Part shown: positions 39,401 through 49,624 of the stretch, piece by piece | Position numbering within the stretch: position 1 is the first letter of the stretch | Layout: every line of letters starts with the position of its first letter | Assembly: GCA_930367205.1 (NCBI GenBank) | Contig: OV884015.1 | Span: 78,755,341 to 78,819,340 of the forward strand | DNA from: Acanthosoma haemorrhoidale | Taxonomy: Eukaryota; Arthropoda; Insecta; Hemiptera; Acanthosomatidae | DNA: 64,000 nucleotides | Reading direction: 5' to 3' | Notes under the pieces: generated by a model | What the model was told of the DNA's origin: nothing | The model's database searches: none | Seen by the model: only the letters and a program-made list of their open reading frames with translations | Made by a program: the position numbers and the translations under genes

Positions 39401-42400
39401 CATTTAATTCATCACTTTAAACAACAATAACCACATTGTCATGATTCCACTGATATTTGTTTTATTTGTGAGTTGATGTGATATTACAACAATTTTTATC
39501 TCATTGAACAAACAGCTTGGCTATTATGTATCAGTACCAGTAATGAATAACCAAGTAATTAATTTATGATCCAAACTATACAGAGAGCATTTTAAGTAAA
39601 TGTTTATTCCATTCCCAAACTTTTTTATTTGGTGAAACTGTAGTAAATGATTTTAATTTATATTTTGTCATAGCCTGATTTTTCATGAAGTGTGGCAGAG
39701 CTAAATTAATTTTCACAATTTAACCCATTTTTTTTATCTAACTTGACATGTGTTTATTCATAATTTGTACAGATAAAATAACTGATGATTTTATACAATT
39801 TCTGTATAACATGTATCATTCTTCATAAATATGTGGTTTCAATTGTATAATAGATATTACAGCCAAACTCTAACTTCTCTTCATACTGCTATAAAAAATT
39901 TGAGTAGGAATATATTCATCCTTATTCCACTATTATTTTGTGAGGCACTCAGCTGAGTTGATACCATACTATCTACCAGTTAAATCAGTGTTCATTCAGT
40001 TCTACCATGGTAAGCATTTGGATGGACAACTGGTCCCTTGTCCTAGCCAGTCTGCCAGCATTCAGATTTGGCACTCTATCAGGTTAGATGTAAGACCCTT
40101 CACCCTCCTGTTTTCGCATATAACTGTGATGAGCTTGATCTGTATGAGGATGATCTGCTAAGCCAATAGGTTTTCCAAATCGAAAATAGGTCACACACCA
40201 TATCTTTGTAAAATAGCCCAAATCCTGAAATATGTTTCGAAAAAAAAACACATTTTTACTTTTAACTTTGCAGCTGTTGTTAGACATTTTATATAAAAAG
40301 CATAATCGCTTTAGTGTAGTTTTTTAATTCCTCCATAGTAACATAAATGTTATTGTCGATGATATTATAATCGGCTGAAAGAAAGGTTATAGATATTAGT
40401 TCAACCAAGAAGAGCATCAATAAAGGAAACTAGAATAAATTACTTTGTAGTGTATCAAACATATTGTGAGTACATAGTTAGTTGTGAGCTTAGATTTGAG
40501 TGGATGCTGGATGTTGGGATATCAGTTTTTGACTGCATCAGATCCTTATATGAGATGCACTGAGGTTTAAGACATCTTCAGGCAATGCCTGAAGACATTC
40601 ATAGTTTGTGGGAAGGTCATTTAAAAATCAATTTGATAAAAATCTATCATCTTTCTTTCATCAACCAATATCCCAACTAACACATCCATTCAAATATTTA
40701 AAATAAAAACTGCTACTTTACAGCCTGGATTTAACCTTTCATAAGTTAGTTTATATATTTTTAGACACCTTTACTGTGGGCCATAGTCCCCTTAATGTAG
40801 CACAAGCTCAAAATTAGCCTACAAACTTAATGTCACTATGCATTTATTGGTTGTATTTTTTTAGATGAATAGTATTCTCTACCTCAGAATGCCAAATGAT
40901 GTTAGGGAAAAAAAAAGTATACATATAGATAAATAAAAAGGATAAACAAAAATGATTGGGTTACAAATAAAGTTTAAATTGAAATCCTATGTTTAGCCTT
41001 TTATTTGAGAAAAGAGAAGGAACTGGAAAAGTCTAGCCTTGACCCATGAGATTGAAGGAGAGTATTGAATATTGATGGAAATAGACTTTCATAATTTAGT
41101 AGCGTGTACTAGGAATGAGGAGTTTATAGAGGCTGTTGGGAAATAGAGGATGGCAGATCGATGGTTGGGATATGTTATGTGTTTTTGAAGAGGAATTGAA
41201 TTTAAGGAGGTTATGCAAGGTAACAGGAATTTTTTTTTTTTTTTTGTGGAGATGGTAGCATAAAGGAAGGGACTTAGAAAGTATTGTCAATGGCCTGAAG
41301 AGTATAACCCTTTTAACTTTAATATAGTGGTGATTAATCTGGTTTAACATGTGATAGTATCTAGGTATTCCCAAGATTGATGTCATCTTTAATAAGTAGA
41401 GTCAAATTGGAGCTCGAATGAGGAAAAAAGTTTGGTATATTTCAAGTGAGATTGAAGTGGTGAGAGAGGGTGAGTTGATGAAAGTTTATACAAAATAATA
41501 GAGTTGTCAAGGATATTGTAAAGCTATGCAGAGGACCAGATGAATGAGGCTTTAATGTCTTGCTGATTTTTGCCTAATCAAAGGTCTTAGGTGGTTTTTA
41601 GTAGAGCAAATTGGGTTGAGAATCCAAGCTAGATTGGATGGAATCAAGGCAGGCTTACAGGTTAGTTAATATTTTTATATAATTTTTGTTCTAACAAGCC
41701 AGGAGATGATAGGTATAGTGAGTTTAGTGGTGTAATTTTATTTAAGGGTTCATGAGCTATTTTCCACAAAGATTTGAATTTGGGGTTCTGGAAAGAGAAA
41801 TTCTAAACATGTAGCAGAGTAGAAATTATATTGGGAAGGAATTTTTTTTTTAAATTGCATTGTGACCAATATCTTGTACCCTGGATTTGATGATATAGGA
41901 AACTAGATTGATAGAGGATATGCGGGTGAAAAAAAGTTGTTTTGATTATAGATGTTTAGTAAATTAAGTAGTGTTAATGAGAAGCTTTAATTGAATTTTC
42001 TATAAATATAGCTGATTTATTTATTTTTTGTTTTAGTTGCGTTGCACTGCCAGTATACATAATGTTTATTGGAGAACAACTGAAAGAAGTGCAGAAGAAG
42101 ATAGGCCTAAAGTTATAGATGCTGCTCAAGTTAGAAAACCAACAGAATTATTATGTAAGAATTTTTAAAAATTGTAGTAATTATTAATTTTGTAATTTGT
42201 ATGCAAAGAGCATTTAACATAAACCATGTTTACATAAATATAGTTTATAACTCATCAAAAACAATGTCATCAGAAAAAATGTTTTTGTTTAAAGTATTTG
42301 ATTTAAACATGCCATCTGTTAAACATACCTATACAGTTATAATCATGAAGTTATAAGAAATTATACTCTTCTCAAAAATACTCAAATATTGTCTTAGTAA

Positions 42401-44483
42401 CTTACCTTAATAAATTAACATTGTGATCAAATGAAAAGGCTTCATTTATATAAAATAGAAATTTATGTATACTGTACTTAATTACTAATGTTTTACTGTA
42501 ATAGGATTGAAATTTCCTAATAAAAATGATTAACTTAGATACAAAGATCAAAGATGAAAATGATTACAAAGATCTTATTAGCTTTTAACTATTGTATATT
42601 GATGGCTTCTAAAGATGAGGAGTCTGGTCCAAGCCTCAATCAAAAGTTCCAGAGATGCATGTAGTGCCCTCCAGAGTGGCTGTATAATAAGAAAGTGTGG
42701 GGAAATCAGCCCACACTCGAAAGGGTTTATTGCATGCCGACTTCCAGTCGTTTATTACAGTCGGCACATACCCCACTTTTACAATCTCTGTCTCATAACT
42801 GTAGTACCACCACTTTTGATACAATCTTTCAGACGCACTGGTCTTTATCATTCCGAATAAGTTACAAAGTGAACCATTATTTAAGAAAGACACTTACACT
42901 TCTCCTTCATACCAGCTCTGCTAATATTTTAGCAATTTTAGCTGATCTCGGACACATATATAGTAAATTAGCACATTCTGCATATTCATTCTTCCTGTTC
43001 TTCACATCAAAGCTTGAATTTTCTGCTTCTCTCTATAGTGCTTTTCTATAGAGGTGTCAGTAGTTTTTGGATGTTACGTATTTGAGTTACCTTTTTTTTG
43101 ATTTCTGTAAGTTCCTTATTATACTACTCCGGTTCGGGTGATGGAAATAACTTATGCATGCATATGTCAGTGTTAAAATGTTTCCTACATATATATACTG
43201 GTATTCATTTTTCTTCCTACTGATGTTCATATCCAGATAATTTATGCAGCCTTTCTGTTTAATATTTATGGATGAATTCAATATGGCTGTTAATGTTTGT
43301 GAGGAAATCCAGGATACCACTTTTTTCACCACGAAAACAAACTAATACATTACATTATTAACATGTCTTACCCAGTATATTATTTTGTTGAACAACAGAA
43401 TACTCCATATAAATGCATTTCAGCCAACAATAGGGTCATTGCCACAGGGGAGCGCATTGCCACATCTTGTTTTTGATGCCACCACTTTCCTTGGAACTGG
43501 AAATAATTCTGTTTTAGGCATAAATGGACCAGAGTTATATCACTGGGAATCTAAAACATGGACCATAATACACCTAGTAAAGATAATAAACATAGTATAG
43601 ATAATATACCTTCTTAGGGGGGGGGGGGGGTTTGCAGGAGCAATGGTCGGTGATATTGAACAAGAAACAGTTGTCAGTTAGCTACTTGTCACAAATCCTT
43701 AAGTTTCCTCGAATCCCTATCCTTGTTAGATGGGACTTATTAATGCTTCACTTATACATATTTTGTACAATAATTTTCGGTCTCACTGCCACATCTGTGC
43801 ATTGTTCTGTAAGTTTCGTTTCATGTATTTGCAGCACATGGAATGGCAGCATGTGATGCCTAAAAGACTTGTTAATAGTAACATACACTTTAGTGAGAAG
43901 TCATAGGTAATTTCTACAGTTTAAAGCCACAACCAGCAATAATACCTATGAAATAGATTTTTTAATACTGTATGAATAAAATCAATAATTATGGTTTCAA
44001 GCAAAATCTTTAAAAAAGCCAAATTTAGTCAAGATGTCATTTTCAGTCAGACACAACATGTAAGCAAAATCTCATAAAATATTTTTGAGGACTCCAAACA
44101 TAGCAATGGTTAAAAAACAAAACAAAAAAATTTTATGATACATTAATGAATTCACAAGATTTCAATATATTGTTTTATATTCAATATATTTTGATTTTTT
44201 ACTGCTTAGGTTGAATGCATTTTTCTTGTTATTACAGGATTCCAGTTCATTTAGTATTTTTTTTTTATTAACAATATAATATTTTTTCTCTGTTATGTAA
44301 AATAACTCATTAGAACACAAGGAGAACACACATTCTAATTTTTAATTATTTGTTTTAGCTGATACTACTCCAGTTCCTTCAAGAAGTAGTCGGACGATTG
44401 CGAGGTGGTCTTCCTTTGGTAAAATAGAACCTTTGATTTTACTAATTCATGTGCCCATTGTTCTATGTTCCTTAATGTTGTGA
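33285..44483 (+). CDS. Beaten-path (Beat) family immunoglobulin protein, 3' part (five exons; 5' exons not in window)
   Basis: Exons 33285-33420, 35647-35780, 35994-36119, 42037-42154 and 44359-44483 join in frame into 212 residues ending in TGA. Exon 1 has the end of Ig1 with its second cysteine (GRYSCEVSADAPSFRT), a block typical of Beat proteins. Exons 2-4 form Ig2: cysteine in KAECTSKDSRPPANLTW, partner in LRCTASIHNVYW, then the Beat-type EEDRPK segment. N-glycosylation sequons occur at NAT and NLT. The last exon ends in a hydrophobic tail (PLILLIHVPIVLCSLML) after a polar Ser/Arg-rich spacer, like a GPI-anchor signal with no cytoplasmic domain. Beat proteins act at the neuron surface or are secreted, and bind Side-family Ig proteins in axon guidance. 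The signal peptide and first half of Ig1 are absent and presumably upstream of the window. The exact beat subgroup cannot be told. Confidence 0.92.
35647..35780 (+). CDS. beat-family exon: first part of Ig domain 2
   Basis: Acceptor TTGCAG, donor GTATAA. With the carried base it encodes 45 codons, VIPTTLPEV to WGLNGQT, holding the first Ig2 cysteine, the core tryptophan and an NLT sequon. Confidence 0.92.
35994..36119 (+). CDS. beat-family exon: middle of Ig domain 2
   Basis: Acceptor TTTCAG, donor GTAATA, 42 codons from LDSEYVKKF to NGRLK. It includes SISSLSLVVERHHF, the Beat strand preceding the second cysteine. Confidence 0.92.
37100..37757 (-). mobile_element. Old type A LTR fragment, interrupted
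   Basis: Minus-strand matches to the type A LTR occur at about 37100-37257 (gccccgac.gtgcactatgttcag start, then gggtaggtgaaaac and gatcccaaaggtgag) and again at about 37556-37757 (ggcccagcgacc; tgcagaggtaattgaat; catggttt). The order and spacing follow the right-edge copy at 63371-64000. Between the two parts lies a 300-bp segment that is not LTR and recurs at 38105-38410. Divergence is clearly higher than in the other copies, so this is an old insertion in the beat intron. Confidence 0.7.
37258..37555 (+). repeat. 300-bp direct repeat, copy 1 (inside the old LTR)
   Basis: Starts ccatcaagttaaggttggtt and runs to the aacacgtccataaaac / taccaaaatacaa region. Copy 2 at 38105-38410 matches over the whole length with scattered substitutions and small indels. 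It interrupts the old LTR. Confidence 0.75.
38105..38410 (+). repeat. 300-bp direct repeat, copy 2
   Basis: Partner of 37258-37555 in the same orientation. It ends about 170 bases from the 3' end of the antisense ISG12-like gene. Confidence 0.75.
38586..38591 (-). terminator. Poly(A) signal of the ISG12-like gene
   Basis: AATAAA on the minus strand (tttatt on +), about 66 bases downstream of the stop codon. Confidence 0.6.
38657..38875 (-). CDS. ISG12 / IFI6-IFI27-like small hydrophobic protein
   Basis: A 72-aa Gly/Ala/Ile-rich protein on the minus strand. Its core GISGTGIGAGTIAAG, then AAGSIISTLQSAAM, matches the Ifi-6-16 (ISG12) family signature GxxGxGIxAxSIAA..AGSLxxTLQS. Residues 5-31 and 34-62 are two hydrophobic, glycine-rich segments, likely membrane-embedded. 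Vertebrate members are interferon-induced and sit in mitochondrial, ER or nuclear membranes, where they affect apoptosis and antiviral responses; no role is established by sequence here. On the minus strand the ATG lies three bases after an acceptor-like TTTGTTTACAG (AG at 38879-38880), suggesting an upstream noncoding exon. AATAAA follows at 38586-38591. It ends soon after the LQS block, so it is shorter than many relatives. It lies antisense within a beat intron. The overlapping frames at 38619-38894 (+) and 38649-38888 (-) are shadows. Confidence 0.82.
   Translation of the reverse strand: MGLISFIIVSAIGGAAIVCPPVIGPVASLLGISGTGIGAGTIAAGAHSYIGNLAAGSIISTLQSAAMAPVLP
40980..41960 (-). mobile_element. 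Decayed Jockey-like LINE reverse transcriptase remnant
   Basis: The region is purine-rich on +, so the minus strand reads as coding-like. The 96-codon minus frame at 41096-41386 has LGIPRYYHMLNQINHHYIKV followed by RPLTILSKSLPL and PVTLHN. These follow the LG(I/V)xLDxxLxWxxHI and RPLxxxxSKLxL.. blocks after the palm of Jockey-type reverse transcriptases. Further upstream on the minus strand (about 41750-41830) lies a NPKFKSLWKIAHEP-like block similar to the linker before the reverse transcriptase. The catalytic palm is not recognisable. Old insertion, antisense in the beat intron. Confidence 0.5.
42037..42154 (+). CDS. beat-family exon: end of Ig domain 2
   Basis: Acceptor TTTTAG, donor GTAAGA. 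It encodes LRCTASIHNVYW and the EEDRPK segment and leaves one base of a split serine codon. The intron before it is 5.9 kb and hosts the antisense ISG12-like gene. Confidence 0.92.
42600..43505 (-). mobile_element. Decayed Penelope-like reverse transcriptase remnant
   Basis: On the minus strand 43087-43505 reads through several frame breaks as a reverse transcriptase: VAMRSPVAMTLLLAEMH (for GxxMGSPxSPxLAxxxM), then IIYWVRHVNNVMY (for xxxRYVDDxx), then CINYLDMNISRKKNEYQYIY (for INFLDLTIxxxxxxxxxxIY). The catalytic YVDD reads HVNN, so the element is dead. The segment ordering is that of Penelope-like elements. 42600-42893 may be the remains of the GIY-YIG end, but the match there is weak. It lies antisense in the last beat intron. 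Confidence 0.5.
43617..43630. repeat. G14 homopolymer tract
   Basis: Fourteen consecutive Gs, one of six G/C tracts of 10 or more in this AT-rich window. Confidence 0.9.
44359..44483 (+). CDS. beat-family last coding exon: spacer and hydrophobic tail
   Basis: Acceptor TTTTAG; the split codon restores a serine. A Ser/Thr/Arg-rich spacer (DTTPVPSRSSRT) is followed by a 17-residue hydrophobic tail and TGA. The tail reaches the very C-terminus, as expected of a GPI-attachment signal. Confidence 0.85.
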
Positions 44484-44506
44484 TTTAAAAGTACATTATT
44501 ATAAGG

Positions 44507-44512
44507 AATAAA
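44507..44512 (+). terminator. Possible proximal poly(A) signal of the beat-family gene
   Basis: AATAAA only 24 bases after the stop codon. Further AATAAA copies near 44629 and at 45134-45139 are alternatives, so the true 3' end is undecided. Confidence 0.35.
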
Positions 44513-45133
44513 TTAAAAAAATCAATGTGACCATTAACTTTGTATAAATTGTAAATACTGTTTTGTTTTTAAAAATTTAATGTAAATGTTAAAATTGTCA
44601 AAAATTTATTTTATTTTTATCCAAATGTTAATAAAGTTCATGTGCAATTTAAATATATTATTTTCATGGACAAATATTTGTTAGTTCAATATGTAAATTG
44701 TATGTGTATCAATTTTATTCAATATTTCTTTAATTCCATTAAGTTATCTTATGTTCTCTAGGCAATTCTATTTTGTTTGATTAGTTTATACTATTGTTGT
44801 AATATAATTGTTGAAATGTTAATAACATCACTAAAACATTTGTAGAGTATTCATTTGTCTTCAATATTACTTTTCATTACTATGATTACTTATTGTATCA
44901 CACTTTTTTCCTAATTTGTTTTATGTTATTTATTGATTTAATGTGTATACATTTGTAAATAGTTTCATGTAAATATTGAATAAGTATTCCCTTATTAATG
45001 AAAATATATTTTTAAAGTGGATATAAGTTTCATCATTGTGTGCCAAATATTTTTTTTTATTAAATTGTGGACAAAGTTTGATATTGTTTATTTCTATATA
45101 TGTGTATATAATATATATACCAGCCATTGGGAC

Positions 45134-45139
45134 AATAAA
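45134..45139 (+). terminator. Possible distal poly(A) signal of the beat-family gene
   Basis: AATAAA about 650 bases after the stop codon; it would give a more usual 3' UTR length than the proximal signal. Confidence 0.35.
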
Positions 45140-46640
45140 GCCTAGTTATTAAACAAAGAAAATAACTTTACCATTAATTTATACATTCCTTTCTTTCACT
45201 TTAATAATAATATTACCACACTTCAGTAGAACTGCTTATCTCTACCTCACGTGATTATACTAACTATCTGTTCATAAACCAAATTTTATAATAAAACCAA
45301 TTTTCATACAAGAGCTTATCAGTTTTTTCAGTAACTTATTGTAGGCAATATTATTGATAAGTTTATTATTAACATATTTGATTGTTTTTGGTTATTGATG
45401 TATCTATTTTTTCTGTTTATTTACAAATGTTCGTTTACTTATTACTATCATTAATAATCCTTTTCTGATATGCAGAGATGCAAGTGAAAGTAGAATTCAT
45501 TGCCCACCCTTGATACTATGAAGTGTCTATCTTAACCATTAAATAATATAAATAACTGCCTACATGGTTGGAGAGCCATTCAGTATAACATTAATTTACA
45601 GTGAATGCGTCTAATGAACAGCTCAATTCCTTGAGATTAACAGGAAAGCCTATTAAAGATGTATGAGTTTGAGAAAATTCTTGTTACACAGCTCTGGGGA
45701 TACCCTAAGCAAGATTTAATCAGTTAGTCTAGTGGACACCTATTAGTGTAGTATGACCCTCCCATCCAGAATGTGTATTTATATAGGAAAAAAGGATCAC
45801 CTGTGTACCCTTAAGCACAATTTTAAAATGTGCAAATAGTTAAAAGCTAGAAAAAAAAAAAATTACCATGTTTTGATGTATATTGTAGGTGGTTGTATTT
45901 ATGGGAAATGTCTCAAACATCTTGAATGAGTTCCTGGCAAAAATATCAGACAGGCTGGTTTGGAGGTGAATACCATTCACAACATGTAGGTCAGAAGGTT
46001 TGTATATGTTAAAAAGTTGGATGAAACCAGATTGCTATAGGAAAGATTTGTGTTTGAATTATTCTGCAATTTGATTCATATGATTAAATTATAGAATGCT
46101 TATTTTTATTTAATATTTTTTAGTTAATAAATTAAATATCTGTTAATCAATGACTGTGAAGATGATTTTTTTTATTGTTTGGTTTATAATCAGTTCTTTT
46201 ATTATGCTTTGTTTTTGGTTATGTTTACTAAAGATTTGAATATTTTTACTGTTTTCTTTAATTCCTTCTTATTATCACATTATACCAAGGTGATTAAGAC
46301 TATGAAAGTGGAAATAGGGTGCAAAGTTCGGAGAAAGGGATTGAGCAGATGATGTTACAAGGTTAGAAGTCATGGGAAATTAACCAAAACAATTTTTTAA
46401 AAAAATTGAGAGATCCTCACAATGATTTATCAAAGCAAAATAGGTAATTCTGGCCAATCTGTTTGACTCATGACTGCTTGATTACCAAGGAAGCTCCTTG
46501 CATATAGTCCATACAGAGCTGACTTTCAAACATTTTACAGAAGATCGTCATGTTTTGAGATATTTCAATAAAGCAAGCTTACAAGTTTTTAATGAGATGA
46601 TGAAAGGTAGATAAAAATATCAATGTACGTTGTTCATTTA
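45140..46640. other. Intergenic stretch downstream of the beat-family gene
   Basis: AT-rich, with no exon, ORF of note or identifiable repeat. Confidence 0.4.
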
Positions 46641-46679
46641 ATGATTACTAAAATTGAAGAGAACCTACTAACTAGTTTA

Positions 46680-47800
46680 TATACAATTCTCAATTCCTCT
46701 GGTCTCATTCCGTTCACTCCCTATGAATGAGTAAATTTAAACCTTTCCCTCACATTCACAAATTGCCTAAACAATAAGTGCAATAAAACCAAAAACCTTA
46801 TTAGTCAAATATTACCCTACTCCCACTGAAAATCAAGTGTGTCCCCTGAAAACAAATTAATACAACAATAATCCACCGGGCTGTCAGGTTCTGGTTGTAA
46901 GTATCTGCAAATATATAATAATGCTGCAAAAATTATTCATCAAGCCATAGCAACAATGATGCACTTGTTAAGTAGCCAATCTCCCTACTATCAACATCAT
47001 CCAGCACCAGCCCTCTCAGGGAATAATATCACTATTTACCGGGATCATCATATCAACTATGACCACACAGTTTTAAATAATAGGTCAGACATCTTAGTGA
47101 TAAGAAAACAAAAATGGGACAGATTATTGAAATGGGAGTGCCTCCGTTAAATTTGCTAAAGATAGCAGCTGAAAAGAAAAGAAAATACAAGGATTATTTA
47201 GCTGAATAATTAAGGTAAACCTATAGATTTTCCCCATTGTCGTTTCTTGCAATGGTTTAATCCCAGAGAACATGATGAAATCTATCCGGATGCTAGAGCT
47301 CCGGATGCTTGACTGGGATCAGCAAGCAATACCCTTGGGAATTGCTAGAATAGTTGGGAAATTCAGCAATACAAAATAATCTAAGCCTAACCATTGACTA
47401 ACAGTCCGATAGGAAAATATTACTTAAACCCTGTTAAGTTAATTAAATTAATGTGACCTCTGAAAACAAATTAATACAACATAAAGCAATAATCCACCCC
47501 ACAATAACATATGCTGCACTGGTTTGGAGTTACACGAATACTTCAAACTTCAGGAAATCGGAAGTGTTACAAAACTCCAGAATGTTATAATTAACAAATA
47601 CCCTCGATACACCAGATAATCATCATGTTAAAACACCTACAATTACCAATAATCCAACAGTATGTACACACCAACATAATTTCATTTATCTTACTTCCAT
47701 ATTAGAAAACCCACTCACAAGAGAAGTGGGAAATTACAGTACCATACCCTCAAAAAATACATCCTCAACAAACACACAAAACATATATTGTCAGAATAAT
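46680..47800 (+). mobile_element. Jockey-like LINE tail, split by a second LINE
   Basis: The plus frame at 47460-47790 has KAIIHPTITYAALVWSYTNT and SEVLQNSRML. These match the xxIIRPxLTYGxPVWxxxxxxN..LQxxQNxxLR block after the reverse transcriptase of Jockey-type LINEs. Upstream pieces of the same element lie at about 46680-46877. The two parts are separated by a restriction-like-endonuclease LINE fragment (46878-47455) flanked by a direct repeat of about 40 bases that contains the split site. Stops and indels show that it is dead. Confidence 0.6.
46889..47437 (+). mobile_element. 3' fragment of an RLE-type LINE, copy 1
   Basis: The plus strand reads SPYYQHHPAPALSGNNITIY, then NNRSDILVIRKQKW, a region like IEVGVPPLNLLKIAAEKKRK (after frameshift correction by eye), and a C-terminal region with IPLGIARIVGKF. 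This is the order of the C-terminal restriction-like endonuclease domain in one group of insect LINEs (PxxxYxPxxxLE..xLYWD..NRPDI..LIDVAIP..RKF). The catalytic proline of RPD reads S. It is flanked by near-identical stretches (46841-46877 and 47456-47498) that look like a long target-site duplication, and its 3' end runs into an aattaaatta-type tail. An inverted copy lies at 47893-48437. Confidence 0.6.
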
Positions 47801-47892
47801 ATTAACCTAATAAAATTTCTATCTTCTTAATCAGTTTACTTGTCTCTTCATTATTTTATTATTATTATAAATTTCACACATCCTCGGAATAC

Positions 47893-48437
47893 TACGGTAA
47901 TATTCTCTTATCAGACTGTTAGTCAAGGGTTAGTCTTACATTATTTCATATTGCTGAATTTCCCAACTATTCTGGAAATTCCCAAGGGGATTGCTTGCTG
48001 AACTCTGTCAATTATTTTCAGCTCTAGCATCCGGATAGATTCCACCATGTTCTCTGGGATTAAACCATTGCAAGAAACGACAATGGGGAAAATCTATAGG
48101 TTTACCTTAATTCTTCAGCTAAATAATCCTTGAACTTTCTTTTCTTTTCAGCTGCTATCTTTAGCAAATTTAACGGAGGCACTCCCATTTCAATAATCCT
48201 GACAGTTTTGTTTTCTTATCACTAAGATGTCTGATCTATTAATTAAAAATTATATGGTCATAGTTGATAGGATGATCCCGGTAAATAGTTATATTATTCC
48301 CTGGGTTGATGCTGGATGATATTGATAGTATGGAGTTACTTAACAAGTGCATCATTATTACTATGGCTTGATAAATAATTTTTGGAGAATTACTGTGTAT
48401 TTGCAGGTACTCTCTTACAACGAGAACCTGCTAGCCC
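47893..48437 (-). mobile_element. 3' fragment of an RLE-type LINE, copy 2 (inverted)
   Basis: The reverse complement of this stretch follows 46889-47437 over its full length at roughly 85-90% identity by eye with some indels; the middle 150 bases around the tttccccattgtcgtttctt block are nearly identical. Read on the minus strand it keeps NNRSDILVIRKQN and PLGISRIVGKFSN. Together with copy 1 it forms a long inverted repeat with a spacer of about 460 bases. Confidence 0.65.
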
Positions 48438-48839
48438 AAAATCACATGCTGTATAAATTCCAACTTACTCTTGCAGAAGTGGTACAGTCACAGATAACTT
48501 CCCCACAGGTGTGCTTTCTGTAGACTCTTGGGCAATCACTTGTTCTTGTATAGCCAGAAGAATCTATCCATATCTGGGAAGGTTTTTTTATTATACAGAT
48601 GTCTGTTAGTTTCTCCTTCTGTTAGATCCATCACTCATTACATTGTCAATTTAAAAACAGAAGTGTACACATGTGGTCTCAATGGCCAAAGGGTGAATTA
48701 TTTAACTTATAAAATAGCAGACTAGTTTATTTGATTTTTCCGGATGTATTAAACTGAAAATTCATATCGTGGATGGAAATTCGCAAAAGTCCATTTTTAC
48801 CAGCCTCCTGAATATTGGACGGGCGCACATGTTAAAGAG

Positions 48840-49030
48840 GCGTTTACCGCTCTGGCACCTAGCAATATCAATTTAGGGCCTGAGGCATGAGGCATATTGA
48901 GGGAGATGCTCCCCTGGGTCATTGTGATGCGGCCGGTCCTTTGATGTGCTGATTGCTCGCCTCGCCTCGCCACCAAATAGGATCATGGGACGGGACCATG
49001 TAACCCGAATTTCGTTGCCTATTAAGGACA
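48840..49030. other. GC-rich patch, unidentified
   Basis: Locally GC-rich with cctcgcctcgcc-type short repeats; no ORF or repeat class recognised. Possibly a transposon fragment. Confidence 0.25.
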
Positions 49031-49624
49031 CCCGTTTCGCTTTGATGTCGCTGTACCGTTGTCGCTTAGCAACATCTCTCGTTTCTGCACTCCTTGTAAG
49101 GGATGGTATTGGTTAAAGTCTAATAGGGTACCTTTCCACCCCGATCGTCGAGGTGAAATCGAAAATGAATTAATCCAAGGATCATTGACATCGGCTTTTT
49201 TTTTTTTGTGCTATCATAACAAAGATTATTCTATTTTGAAAAGCGGGTTTTAAGCTATTCATAATAATGAATGAGCATTCCTCTCTGGTCTACTCACAAT
49301 TTATTTTATTATGATACAAGCACATTCGGTGGCCATAGCATCAAATTATCTTATCATTGAATTGATAGAGTAGTAAATGAAAACAATCGGATACATTATT
49401 AATTATAAGATACTTGAAAATGGTGGTGTAGCCACCGAAACCGCTTGTTACGGTATAAAATGATTTACTGATAGATCAGAGAGATTATGATGACATTTAT
49501 TAAGAATATTGTATTTCGACGTTTAGAAACTAACTCGCTGCAGCATCTCCCGAAACCGATGTTTAACACAATGACCCCACCCCCATTTCCACATCGATGG
49601 CAACAGACTTACATTTAGATTAAG

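Noticed and set aside
42615..43051. Plus-strand ORFs of 81 and 118 codons
   Set aside because: They lie antisense to a Penelope-like remnant and show no domain themselves.
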